64,000 bases of DNA, taken from NCBI RefSeq assembly GCF_000717275.1, contig NZ_JNYV01000014.1, forward strand, positions 1-64,000, in the 5' to 3' direction. Of the stretch, positions 8,083-16,685 are shown in pieces. Made by a program: the position numbers and the translations under genes. Below the pieces are notes generated by a model. The model had not been told where the DNA came from and ran no database searches. It saw only the letters and a program-made list of their open reading frames with translations. Within the stretch, counting starts at the first letter, position 1. Each line of letters opens with the position of its first letter. The DNA is from Kitasatospora arboriphila. GTDB lineage: Bacteria > Actinomycetota > Actinomycetes > Mycobacteriales > Mycobacteriaceae.

Positions 8083-9222
8083 GTGGCCGGTACACCACGT
8101 CCGTTCCCCCGGGGTCCCGGTGCCACCGCGTTGCGCGAGCAGACCGCTATCGCGCTGCTGCGGTGGTGGTGGGCTCAACCTTTTGAATACCAGTGGGTGC
8201 ACGCCTACGCCGTCTCCCGCGCCTGGCTACGGGCGGACCGGGTGGTGATCGCGGGCTGGTATGTGCTGTGCGCGGCGTTAGGTATCACGCTGCTTGTCGG
8301 CGCCCGACCACACCTCGCGATCACTGCGGCGCTCGCTGTTGCCGTCGTTGCGTGCGGTGTTGCCGCGTTGTGGTGGTGGGTCGACCGTCCGTGGCCCAGC
8401 GAGCGCAGTTCGCTGGCGTCGGTGGCAGTCAGCGAGGTCAGCGCGTTCACTCTCGTGCTCGCTGCGCCGTCGGGCACGGCTGCGTTGGCCCTGATATCGC
8501 TGTACGTACTTCCGGGTTTCTACGTCATGTTCTTGCACAGCCCACGCGTCTTACTCGCCCACGTGGCCTGGGTGATCGCGCTTGTCGCCGGAGCCGGAAC
8601 CTATGTGTGTGCGGCCACTGACACCGACACCCTCACTGCAGCGATCCTCATCATCGCGCAACTGGCGGTGGGCACAGCCGGTTTCGTTCTCAGTCAGATC
8701 GCCCTGACATTCCTGCGCGCCGATGCCCGTAACTCGTTCACCGACCCCCTAACCGGTCTGTTGAACCGTCGGGGTCTGTACGAGGCGGTGGCGTATTCGG
8801 TGACCCGCTACCCCTCGCCCGTCACTGTGAGTGTGTTGATGGTCGATGTCGACAAGTTCAAACCGCTCAACGACCTGCAGGGCCACCATCACGGTGATGT
8901 CGTGCTCGTCGACGTGGCCCACCTGATCACCGCTCGCTGCGACAGCACCGCAGATGCGTTGGCCCGCATCGGCGGCGACGAGTTCACCGCAGTGGTACAC
9001 CTCGACGCTGAGGCGGCCACCGCGCTGGCTCATCGGCTGTGCACCGACATCGCAACCCTGCACCCCAACAGCGTCCTGACGGTCAGCGTGGGCGTGCACA
9101 CCACCAGCATCGAGCAATGGCCACCCACCGAGACGGCTGTCGAGGAGTTCCTCACTCACGCTGACACGGCCCTGTATGCCGCCAAACGCGCCGGCGGCAA
9201 CACCGTCCGCTCCTACCCCTAA
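8083..9222 (+). CDS. Membrane-bound GGDEF diguanylate cyclase
   Basis: About 379 residues. After a cytoplasmic leader (LLRWWWAQPFEYQW) come roughly six transmembrane helices (VVIAGWYVLCAALGITLLVG to IAQLAVGTAGFVLSQIAL), then a GGDEF domain from SFTDPLTGLLNRRG onward. The active-site loop is RIGGDEF near residue 295 and the metal-site DVDKFKPLNDLQG is intact, so it should make cyclic di-GMP. No RxxD inhibitory site is obvious. The frame is open from ATG 7990, but GTG 8083 has GAGAGGGA just upstream and gives a leader like relatives, so I prefer it. It is divergently arranged with an EAL gene, a pair of opposing activities. Confidence 0.85.
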   Translation: MAGTPRPFPRGPGATALREQTAIALLRWWWAQPFEYQWVHAYAVSRAWLRADRVVIAGWYVLCAALGITLLVGARPHLAITAALAVAVVACGVAALWWWVDRPWPSERSSLASVAVSEVSAFTLVLAAPSGTAALALISLYVLPGFYVMFLHSPRVLLAHVAWVIALVAGAGTYVCAATDTDTLTAAILIIAQLAVGTAGFVLSQIALTFLRADARNSFTDPLTGLLNRRGLYEAVAYSVTRYPSPVTVSVLMVDVDKFKPLNDLQGHHHGDVVLVDVAHLITARCDSTADALARIGGDEFTAVVHLDAEAATALAHRLCTDIATLHPNSVLTVSVGVHTTSIEQWPPTETAVEEFLTHADTALYAAKRAGGNTVRSYP

Positions 9223-9276
9223 GCTGCCCACCCACCGGCCGATGATGTCGGTGGCTGCCCGTGTCTAGAGAAGGGG

Positions 9277-9480
9277 TTATAGACCGTAGTCGGCGAGGGA
9301 CACCAGGACCAGAACCCCTCCCAGGAACACCGATACTGCCGCGAGCATCCACAACTGACTCTGGCGCAGACGAGTCCGCGGTGACATCGCGTTGTCGGGG
9401 TCCGTCGGCGAGGTCGTGACCACCTCAGCCTCCTTCGCCACCGTCGCTGGCGTGACCAACCGAAGAAAAGTCTGCTCCAT
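9277..9480 (-). CDS. Small single-pass membrane protein
   Basis: A 67-residue protein, ATG at 9478-9480. Residues 1-40 are polar (EAEVVTTSPTDPDNAMSPR). A single hydrophobic helix (LWMLAAVSVFLGGVLVLVSLA) ends seven residues from the C terminus, which suggests a tail-anchored protein. No family is recognised. It sits convergent to the GGDEF gene, 54 bp from its stop. Confidence 0.5.
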   Translation of the reverse strand: MEQTFLRLVTPATVAKEAEVVTTSPTDPDNAMSPRTRLRQSQLWMLAAVSVFLGGVLVLVSLADYGL

Positions 9481-9868
9481 GAACACTCACCGCTTCCGGA
9501 TCTGACGTGCGGTGACCCTCACGTAGAAACACCTAGTTACTACACACACTTTCCTCCGCACCGTCTTGTCTAAACGTTTAAGTATGCGACGGCGAACGCT
9601 GCGATCGGACGAATCGTTTGCGGGCGCGAGACGGGGCGTCAACCCGGTGAAAGCCAGAACCCCACACTGCACGAATCAGGCGGAAAGTATCGGTCTGGCA
9701 GCGAGGCGTCGGCGGCGCCGTGAGCGTTCAGCAGCCGCCATGGCACACCCCGCGTTGAGTCGTACGCGAACGGAGGCGACCCACGCCTCCAGGAAAGCGA
9801 CACCCTCGTGGGCGGGCCCTGCCGATACACGAGGTCTGCCATCTGCCCGTCGTCGGGTCCGAAGGCGG

Positions 9869-10582
9869 ATGATGGGCGCGGTGGACCGAAAACGAGACGA
9901 TTCCCTTGTCCCCGAGCTGGGGGCGCTCTGCGAGGACGTGGTGCACCTGGCCAAAGTCGACGGCGCCGCTCTCACCGTCCTGACCCGGTCACGTCGCGTA
10001 CGCGACCTGGTGTACGCCACAGACGCCTCGGCACAGCAGATCGATGAGCTGCAGTTCACCCGGGCGAGGGCCCATGTCTCGACGCCTTCGCCCACCGTGA
10101 ACCACGACTGCTGGTCGACCTCCGCAATCGTAAAGCCACCGCGACCTGGCCCATCTTTACCACCGAAGCCTTCCAGCTCGGGGTACACGCTGCGTTCGCC
10201 TTCCCCGTGACCGAAACCGCGACCGTTGACTCCGTCGCGGTTCTTGAACTACTGCGGCGCACCCGGGGTCCCCTCACCCCCGCCCAGCACGCCGCAGCCA
10301 TCACCACCGCAGCCCGCGCCGGCACCCGTCATCGCGAAACACTGGGAGCACTACCTCACCACCACAGGGGACCCGACCGAGCTTCCCGCCCGCTACCCCG
10401 ACAGCTACTCCCGCGAAAACATCTACGTAGCAGCGGGAATGATCGCACAGCAACTGGCCCTGCCCGCCGACGACGCACTCGCCCGGCTACGCGCCGTGTC
10501 CTACCACCAAACACGCCCCATCACCGAGGTCGCCGACGACGTCATCGCCCGCCGCCTCACGCTGCCCATCGACCCAACGTAG
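9869..10582 (+). pseudogene. GAF-ANTAR regulator with two frameshifts
   Basis: Three frames must be joined to rebuild a GAF-ANTAR protein. Frame A from ATG 9869 gives LVPELGALCEDVVHLAKVDG and LVYATDASAQQIDELQFT. A slip near 10062 leads into GEGPCLDAFAHREPRLLVDL and FQLGVHAAFAFPVTETAT. A slip near 10320 leads into VIAKHWEHYL and the ANTAR-like part, ENIYVAAGMIAQQLALP and DDALARLRAVSYHQTRPI, with TAG at 10580-10582. Two independent lesions argue for genuine decay over a single sequencing error. The variant lacks the MERY-type ANTAR core and instead resembles the GMI-type group. Confidence 0.75.
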
Positions 10583-11226
10583 AAGATTCCGCCCGGCAGG
10601 CGACCCACCCAAACACCAGTGCTCGCACCAACACCGGTCACACGCGGGAGACGCCCAGGCGTTGCTACTGGCTCGACCACCGCGTTGTCATGTTTACTTG
10701 ACGTACTATCTATCGCGAAATAATATGCAGCACAATGTGTTTCGTTAGCAGTAACGCTGTTCTTGGGGGCGGTGGGCCCACACGGGGACAACCCGGCGAT
10801 GTCTTTATCGCTTACCAGCTCAGAAAAGGGCACGGCGGGCCACGACCTTGGCGAGCCCCAGATCCGGAGCTTGCTTCACCGACGACAACCAACCGACGTG
10901 GCCATCGGCATATTGATGCCAGAACGCCCAGCTGACGCCAGTAGAAGCTGCTGGGCGCCTGCATCATCTGGCCAAATCCTTCATTATCTCGCTGTTCACG
11001 GCCGCCAACGGTGGATAGCGCAGCGGCACGCACGTCGTAACGACGCGATACACCGACAGTGACTGGAGCGATCCACCGACGCGGGTCGTCACGGCGACAC
11101 GGCGTGGGTTCGCATTCGTCATCGTGCGCGCCGTCCCAGCGTGTGGGCGTCGCAGTGTATCGGCGTCCGTGCGAGACCATGGCAGCTCGGGTTGCGGCAC
11201 CAAGCCACATCATTCGACGCAGAAGC
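10583..11226. other. Gap with repeat copy 2, otherwise no gene seen
   Basis: About 640 bases between the GAF-ANTAR pseudogene and the acyl-CoA ligase gene. The repeat at 10925-11014 is the only feature I can support. Open frames here have no recognisable products. Confidence 0.45.
10925..11014. repeat. Dispersed ~90-bp imperfect repeat, copy 2
   Basis: Partner of the copy at 2709-2799, in the same orientation. It keeps the inverted repeat (CGCCCAGC at 10925-10932, GCTGGGCG at 10950-10957) and the TTCACGGCCG block. One base shorter than copy 1. No element ends or target duplications are visible. Confidence 0.6.
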
Positions 11227-12759
11227 TCAGATCTTCGGCCAGATGATGGCGGGTAGGGCGCGGCGGTCTGGTTTGCCCTGTTCGGTGACTGGGATGGCAG
11301 TGGTGATGGCAAGCGTGGTGTCGGCGAGCGCCGGGGCGATGCGTTCTAGGTGTGTGGCGAGGTCAGTGTGGGTGGCAGTTGCGCCTGGGTGCAGGGCGAT
11401 GGCGGCGCCGAAGGCGTTGTCTGCGTGTGGGTCTGGTAGTGCCACCGCGTATCGGACGTCAGGATGGCCACACAGTGCGTCCTGAATGTCGACCGGGAAG
11501 ACCCCCTTTTCGTTGATGGTGCGCCGATCGGCCTGTCGGCCCCGCACGTGCAGGTAGCCGTCGGCGTCGAGGACGCCGATGTCGCCGGTGCAGAACCAGC
11601 CGTCGTCGGCGAATCCCGAGGTCTCCGGTTCCACGGTGTAGGCGCTGGCCAGTGCGGGCGTCTGGACACAGATCATTCCCTCGTCGCCGGCAGTGCACGC
11701 ACTTCCGTTGGCGTCGCGGATCTGGACGCGAGCCAATGGCAGCGGTGTGCCGGCGGTCCCTAGATGCGCCGGGTTGTCGAGGCTGTAGTCGGGTCCGGCA
11801 AGCATGCTGATCACGCCGAACTCGCTCGCACCGTAGGGGTTGACCAGGATCGGTCGACCCGCGCGGCGCAGAAGGCGCCGCCGCAACGTCGGCGCGCAGT
11901 CAGCCCCCACATGACTGATCGCCGAGAGCGTGGACAGATTGTATGAGGGGAAGGCTGGTGAGTCGAGCAGGTCGACGAGCAGCGGTTCGACCAGGGCCAG
12001 GTGCGTGATCTTCTCGTCCTCGATGGTCTGCAAGATGTGCGCGGGGTCAAAGTGTTTGCGAAGAACAACGTGCCCTCCGCCCATCAACACGGTGTCGACC
12101 AGCGTTTGGGCGATGTACGCCAGCGGGGTACATATCAGTTGCCGGCGACCCGGGGTTGGTCCGAGGGCGACCAACCTTGTGTATTGCGCGACGGTGCGGA
12201 CGCTGGCCTTGGAAACTCCTGTGGTTCCTCCGGTGGCGACGAGCACGCATTCGTCGGAGTCGGCTGACTCTAGTGTTGGGGGCCGGGCTTCGGCATGCGA
12301 GCTGCTCTGGGCCAGTAGGTCGGGCAGCGTGCGAACGTGCCCGATGCCGAAGGTCTGCGTAATGCCGGCCGCGGCGTCAGCGGCTGCGGCGGTGTCGGGG
12401 AAGACAAGGGCGGCGTCAGCGTCGATCCTTCTCAAGAATAGCGCGAGCCGGTCGACCGATCCGGCGTCCGGACAGAACACCGTGCACGCCCCCAGGCACA
12501 TGGCGGCATATCGTGCGGCGATCGCCTCGCCCGTGGTGGGGGCGATCAACGCCACGCGGTCACCGAATCCAATTCCCCTAGACGCCAACATGTGTGCGAG
12601 CCGAGCAACCAGGGCGAGCAGGTCGGCGCCGCGATAGTCTCTGCTGTCGTCGGACAACACCACCTGGTCCTCGTCCGCGACCAAACGCATCATGATGTCG
12701 TTCAGAAAGTGCCGTGAGTTCGGCGGTATGTGGCTGTGCTCGGCGACGTAATCCGACAT
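11227..12759 (-). CDS. AMP-binding acyl-CoA synthetase / acid-CoA ligase
   Basis: A 510-residue member of the ANL adenylate-forming superfamily, activating a carboxylic acid with ATP to an acyl-AMP and then a CoA thioester. Motifs in order: ATGGTTGVSKAS (phosphate-binding loop), YGASEFG, DDGWFCTGDIG, RGRQADRRTINEKG, and GKPDRR, whose lysine is the acyl-adenylation residue. Two ATGs lie together; the second (12757-12759, MSDYVAEHS) is better spaced from the AGGAAG ribosome-binding site. The TetR gene ends 37 bp upstream on the same strand, so both probably form one operon opposite the MFS/F420 genes. Substrate not predictable; the GGTTG loop resembles medium-chain and aryl acid ligases. Confidence 0.85.
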   Translation of the reverse strand: MSDYVAEHSHIPPNSRHFLNDIMMRLVADEDQVVLSDDSRDYRGADLLALVARLAHMLASRGIGFGDRVALIAPTTGEAIAARYAAMCLGACTVFCPDAGSVDRLALFLRRIDADAALVFPDTAAAADAAAGITQTFGIGHVRTLPDLLAQSSSHAEARPPTLESADSDECVLVATGGTTGVSKASVRTVAQYTRLVALGPTPGRRQLICTPLAYIAQTLVDTVLMGGGHVVLRKHFDPAHILQTIEDEKITHLALVEPLLVDLLDSPAFPSYNLSTLSAISHVGADCAPTLRRRLLRRAGRPILVNPYGASEFGVISMLAGPDYSLDNPAHLGTAGTPLPLARVQIRDANGSACTAGDEGMICVQTPALASAYTVEPETSGFADDGWFCTGDIGVLDADGYLHVRGRQADRRTINEKGVFPVDIQDALCGHPDVRYAVALPDPHADNAFGAAIALHPGATATHTDLATHLERIAPALADTTLAITTAIPVTEQGKPDRRALPAIIWPKI

Positions 12760-12796
12760 CATTCTTCCTGGGGTCGAGGAGTGCGCGGTGTAACGA

Positions 12797-13471
12797 TCAG
12801 GTGGAGGGCGGCAGCAGAGCGGCGATCAATGTTGTGCGCACCCACTGCTCGAAATGGTCGTAGCTAAAGTGCGCCCGCCGGACGAGTAGATCGTGCGACT
12901 GCGGGCTTGCGATCACCCAGGCCGTATCCGCTGCTGCCGCCGGGGTCAGTCCAGGGTGGAGCCGATCCGGAGGTATCCGCCCGATCATTCGCTGAAAGTC
13001 CACGCGTCGAACCTCCATCAGGTGCTGCCAGTCAGCGGCGGCAGCGGGGTCGATGGCCGCGGCCTGCGCGTACGTGAGCCAGCCGACCGCTGCTCGCTCG
13101 GCCAGCAAACGGAACTGGTGAGCGAGATGACTCAAAAACTCAGCCGGTTCGAGCTGAGCGGGTGGTAAATCGTTGAGCAGTGCCAGCGGTGTCTGTTCGG
13201 TGTGCACCCCGAACCCGCCACTGCCGGGGCCGATCACCATCGACTCCATCATCGCTTTGAGCAGCTCGCGTTTGCTTCGCCACGACGCATATAACGTCGG
13301 GACCGACACCCCGGCCCTTTCAGCGATTTTTACCACCGTGGCTGCCGCGTAACCATTCTCGGCGAACACTTCGGTAGCTGCGCCCAGGAGTCGGCGGCGT
13401 GACTGTGCCCGCGTGACCGCACCGGCTTCCTTCTGCCTACTGATCCGGTCCGATGCCACTTCCTTGCCCAC
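12797..13471 (-). CDS. TetR-family transcriptional regulator
   Basis: About 224 residues from a likely GTG at 13469-13471. The N-terminal helix-turn-helix is clear: RRRLLGAATEVFAENGYAAATVVKIAERAGVS then TLYASWRSKRELLKAM. The C-terminal ligand domain is divergent. The open frame extends to 13603, but a start that far up would overlap the neighbouring MFS gene, so an internal start is more plausible. It stands between the ligase gene downstream and the divergent exporter, the usual layout for a local repressor released by a substrate of the cluster. The ligand is unknown. Confidence 0.8.
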   Translation of the reverse strand: MGKEVASDRISRQKEAGAVTRAQSRRRLLGAATEVFAENGYAAATVVKIAERAGVSVPTLYASWRSKRELLKAMMESMVIGPGSGGFGVHTEQTPLALLNDLPPAQLEPAEFLSHLAHQFRLLAERAAVGWLTYAQAAAIDPAAAADWQHLMEVRRVDFQRMIGRIPPDRLHPGLTPAAAADTAWVIASPQSHDLLVRRAHFSYDHFEQWVRTTLIAALLPPST

Positions 13472-13483
13472 TGCCTGACAGTA

Positions 13484-13506
13484 TGCCACACTCGCTTTAG
13501 TGCCAC
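13484..13506. promoter_or_regulatory. Possible operator, direct TGCCAC repeats
   Basis: TGCCAC occurs at 13484-13489 and 13501-13506 in the short gap between the divergent TetR and MFS genes, 17 bp start to start. This spacing would put both on nearly the same helix face. It is not palindromic, so the assignment to the TetR protein is weak. Confidence 0.25.
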
Positions 13507-13565
13507 TTAAAACCATGAGTGGTGTTGCGCTCGCCCCGCCCGGGGTCACTGCACCGAGGATCGCC

Positions 13566-15095
13566 ATGTCGCCCACGTCGCGCTCAGATCGCCGTTCTGT
13601 CAATCACCGCGCAGTCACCGTTGTCGTGTGTCTAAGCCTTGCTGCGGTGGTGGCCGCGATGTCCTCGCTCAACGTGGCCGTACCCGACATCGCCCGGCAG
13701 ACGGGCGCCACGTCGACCGATCTGTCGTGGATCATCGACGCGTACTCGTTGGTCTTCGCGTCGCTGTTGCTTCCGGCCGGGGCACTGGGCGACCGTTTTG
13801 GTCGCCGTCGGATGCTTCTGGCGGGTCTGGCAATCTTCGGTGTCGCGTCGCTGGTCGCGATGACCGTCAGCGACCCGACACACCTGATCATGTTGCGTGG
13901 GGTCATGGGGTTGGGGGCGGCGCTGGTGATGCCGGCAACACTGTCGACCATCACCAGTACGTTTCCTCCCGATAAGCGCACCACGGCGGTCAGCGTATGG
14001 GCTGGGGTCGCTGGGGGCAGCGCGATCTTCGGGCTGCTGGCGTCGGGGGTTGTGCTCGAGATCTGGTCGTGGCGGTCGGTGTTCGGCATCAACGTCGTGC
14101 TGGCCGTTATCGCGCTGATTGCCACGCTGCGGGTGGTGCCCGAATCGGCCGACGAGCACGCACCCGCACTCGATGTTGGTGGCGTGCTCTTGTCGGTCGC
14201 AGGGTTGGTCACCCTGGTCTACTCCATCATCGAAGCCCCGACCGCGGGCTGGCTGTCGGGGCGCACCGTGGGCGGCATCATCGGCGGAATGGCCGTCCTC
14301 GCTCTGTTCATCGGCTACGAACTGCGCCAGCACGCCCCTATGCTGGACCCACGAGTGTTCACTCGTCGCGGGCTCAGCGCCGGCAGCCTGTCGATTTTTG
14401 TGCAGTTCTTCGCGTTTTTCGGGTTCGTCTTCATCATCCTGCAGTACCTGCAATTCGTGCGCGGGGACTCGGCGTTGATGTCGGCTGTCTCGATGCTCCC
14501 GATGGCCGCGGTCATGATGCCTGCGGCCCGTTTGTCGCCGGTTCTGGTGGCGCGTGCGGGTTCTCGAGTGGTCTGCGTCGGCGGACTCGTCTTGGTCGCT
14601 GCCGGCCTCACCGTCTTGGCGCAGCTCGATTCAGGTACCTCGTACTGGTGGTTCGCCGCAGGCCTCATACCGCTGGGAGTCGGAATGGGTACCGCGATGA
14701 CGCCGGCGACGAGTTCGATCACCGGGGCGCTTCCTTCTGCTCAGCAGGGCGTGGCTTCAGCGATCAACGATCTGTCCCGGGAGGTGGGCGGGGCGCTGGG
14801 CATAGCTGTGCTCGGCAGCCTGATGACGCAGGGGTACCGAAGTCATCTTGACTTGCCGGGCATCCCACCAGACATCGCGCAGCGGGCCCGCGACTCGTTC
14901 GCCGCCGCCTCCCGCGCCGGCGGTGACATCGCTGCCCGTGCCGATGACGCCTTCATCAGCGGCCTTCATCTCGCTCTGATCACCGGCGCCTGCGCCGTAC
15001 TCGTCGTGGCAATCGTTGTCGCAGTGATGATTCCGACACGCACGACGCCGTCAGCTGTCGGGCCGATTCCCGACACCGCGCCCCGGCACTCATGA
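13566..15095 (+). CDS. MFS drug/metabolite exporter, DHA2 (14-helix) type
   Basis: A 509-residue major-facilitator protein with about 14 hydrophobic helices. N-terminal signature: LSWIIDAYSLVFASLLLPAGALGDRFGRRRMLLAG (motif A, GDRFGRRR). Motif C-like: GLGAALVMPATLSTI. It ends with a short polar tail. DHA2 members are proton-coupled exporters of hydrophobic compounds in the cell membrane. ATG 13566 has GAGGA five bases upstream; an upstream in-frame ATG-like start at 13500 would reach into the TetR control region. Divergent from the TetR gene and followed by the F420-type oxidoreductase after 99 bp. Confidence 0.88.
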   Translation: MSPTSRSDRRSVNHRAVTVVVCLSLAAVVAAMSSLNVAVPDIARQTGATSTDLSWIIDAYSLVFASLLLPAGALGDRFGRRRMLLAGLAIFGVASLVAMTVSDPTHLIMLRGVMGLGAALVMPATLSTITSTFPPDKRTTAVSVWAGVAGGSAIFGLLASGVVLEIWSWRSVFGINVVLAVIALIATLRVVPESADEHAPALDVGGVLLSVAGLVTLVYSIIEAPTAGWLSGRTVGGIIGGMAVLALFIGYELRQHAPMLDPRVFTRRGLSAGSLSIFVQFFAFFGFVFIILQYLQFVRGDSALMSAVSMLPMAAVMMPAARLSPVLVARAGSRVVCVGGLVLVAAGLTVLAQLDSGTSYWWFAAGLIPLGVGMGTAMTPATSSITGALPSAQQGVASAINDLSREVGGALGIAVLGSLMTQGYRSHLDLPGIPPDIAQRARDSFAAASRAGGDIAARADDAFISGLHLALITGACAVLVVAIVVAVMIPTRTTPSAVGPIPDTAPRHS

Positions 15096-15194
15096 TTCCC
15101 GCTGCGCGCGGTGCCGGCAGGAGTCTCAATCGCGTGCCCGCCGGACAATGTAACCACGCCACAGCTTCGAGCTACTGAAAGGATCAGCAAAACG

Positions 15195-16097
15195 ATGCGC
15201 CTGGGATTACATGCGCTGGGGATCGGTTCAGGCGCACGGCGAGAGATCATCGATGCGGTGGCCGTGGCCGCAGAAGCACACGGCTTCGCCACCCTGTGGG
15301 CGGGTGAGCATGTCGTCATGGTCGACGAACCGGCATCTCGGTTTTCGTACACCGACAACGGTGCAATTGCCGTTCCCGCGGCCGCCGACTGGCTCGACCC
15401 CATGATCACGCTGAGCTTCGCAGCCGCGGCGACACACCACATCACCCTCGCAACCGGGGTGGTCCTGCTACCCGAACACAATCCGGTCATCATGGCCAAA
15501 CAGGTCGCCTCACTCGATCGACTCAGCAACGGGCGCTTGGTGTTCGGCATCGGCATCGGCTGGTGTCGGGAGGAGTTCCAAGCACTCGGGGTGCCCTTCG
15601 CTGGCCGGGCAGCACGGACCGCAGACTATGTCGAGGCCATGCGCACACTGTGGCACACCGACCCGGCCTCCTATCACTGCGACGTCGTCGACTTCGAGAA
15701 CATTCGCGTCAACCCCAAACCCTTGGCAGGCAGTGTGCCCATCATCCTGGGAGGCAACAGCGACGCGGCAATGACACGCATCGCCGCCTGGGGGGACGGA
15801 TGGTACGGCTTCAACCTCGACAACGTCGCCACGGTCGCAGACCGACTAGCACTACTGGACCGGCTCTGCCGCGACAACGGCCGTAACCGCACCGACCTCA
15901 CCATCGCGGTGGCCATGCGTGATCCCGATCCGGACCAAGTTCAGGCCCTCCAAAAGCTGGGGGTCGATGAAGTGGTACTCGTCGAGTCCCCACCATCGGA
16001 CCCCGCGCACGTCGCCGGATGGGTGGACAACCTCGCTCATCGGTGGATCCCGATCATGCCGTCCCGCACCGCACCCTCTGCTCCCACTACCCCTTAG
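15195..16097 (+). CDS. LLM-class F420-dependent oxidoreductase
   Basis: A 300-residue luciferase-like (LLM) TIM-barrel enzyme. Typical blocks: HGFATLWAGEHVVM near residue 30, ITLATGVVLLPEHNPVIMAKQ, LDRLSNGRLVFGIGIGW, EAMRTLWHTDPASYH, and VPIILGGNSDAAMTRIAAWGDGW. These match the actinobacterial Rv2161c-like group, which uses reduced coenzyme F420 rather than FMN; that cofactor choice is from family knowledge. ATG 15195 is preceded by GAAAGGA. It follows the MFS gene and precedes the SnoaL-like gene by 45 bp, suggesting one transcript controlled with the divergent TetR/ligase pair. Likely role: reduction or oxidation of a small aromatic or carbonyl compound. Confidence 0.85.
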   Translation: MRLGLHALGIGSGARREIIDAVAVAAEAHGFATLWAGEHVVMVDEPASRFSYTDNGAIAVPAAADWLDPMITLSFAAAATHHITLATGVVLLPEHNPVIMAKQVASLDRLSNGRLVFGIGIGWCREEFQALGVPFAGRAARTADYVEAMRTLWHTDPASYHCDVVDFENIRVNPKPLAGSVPIILGGNSDAAMTRIAAWGDGWYGFNLDNVATVADRLALLDRLCRDNGRNRTDLTIAVAMRDPDPDQVQALQKLGVDEVVLVESPPSDPAHVAGWVDNLAHRWIPIMPSRTAPSAPTTP

Positions 16098-16142
16098 CTG
16101 CAAACCACCACAACAGTGGCACCTCCTGACCCGAAAGAAGGT

Positions 16143-16550
16143 ATGACCGTGGACATGTCCGCCAAGCAGTTCCTGACCGACTGGTTCACTGAGCTCGCCA
16201 CTTCGGGGTTCGATAGCGAAGTGTTTCTCGGCGCGCTGTCCGATGATCTGGTGTGGACAGCAACGGGCCACTCCCCCATCTCTGGCACCTACCGCGGCAA
16301 ACAGCAGTACATCGACAACGTGTACGCGCCGCTCGATGCCCGCCTGCAACGCTGGCCACGGGCCGAGGTGGTCCGCATCATCGGCGACAGTGACTGGGCT
16401 GTCGTGCAATTCCACGGTGAGGGCGGCGCGGGTGTCAACGGCACCGAGTACACGCTGGACTATTGCTGGGTGGTGCACGTCGAGGGCGGCGCGATCACCG
16501 AAGTGATCGGGTACTACGACCAGAGCAAGGTCAACGACCTGTTCGCCTAG
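16143..16550 (+). CDS. SnoaL-like / NTF2-fold protein
   Basis: A 135-residue single-domain protein of the NTF2-like cone fold. The N-terminal helix QFLTDWFTELATSGFDSEVF is followed by the LSDDLVWTATGHSPISGTYRGKQQYI block, in which DDLVWT and SPISGTYRG are typical of SnoaL-like ketosteroid-isomerase relatives. ATG 16143 has AAAGAAGG immediately upstream. It probably acts as a small isomerase, hydratase or binding partner in the pathway of the two preceding genes. Catalytic residues are not assignable from sequence alone. Confidence 0.75.
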   Translation: MTVDMSAKQFLTDWFTELATSGFDSEVFLGALSDDLVWTATGHSPISGTYRGKQQYIDNVYAPLDARLQRWPRAEVVRIIGDSDWAVVQFHGEGGAGVNGTEYTLDYCWVVHVEGGAITEVIGYYDQSKVNDLFA

Positions 16551-16685
16551 ACCACCCCACCCCGTCGAGGGCTTCTAGGGCCGGCGGTCATGCGGCGCAC
16601 GGCGGCCCAGCGGTCCTATAGCCAGCAAACACACCTATGCCCCACGCCCGATCGCTGTGGGTGCATTCGCCCGGGGCGAGCCGTC

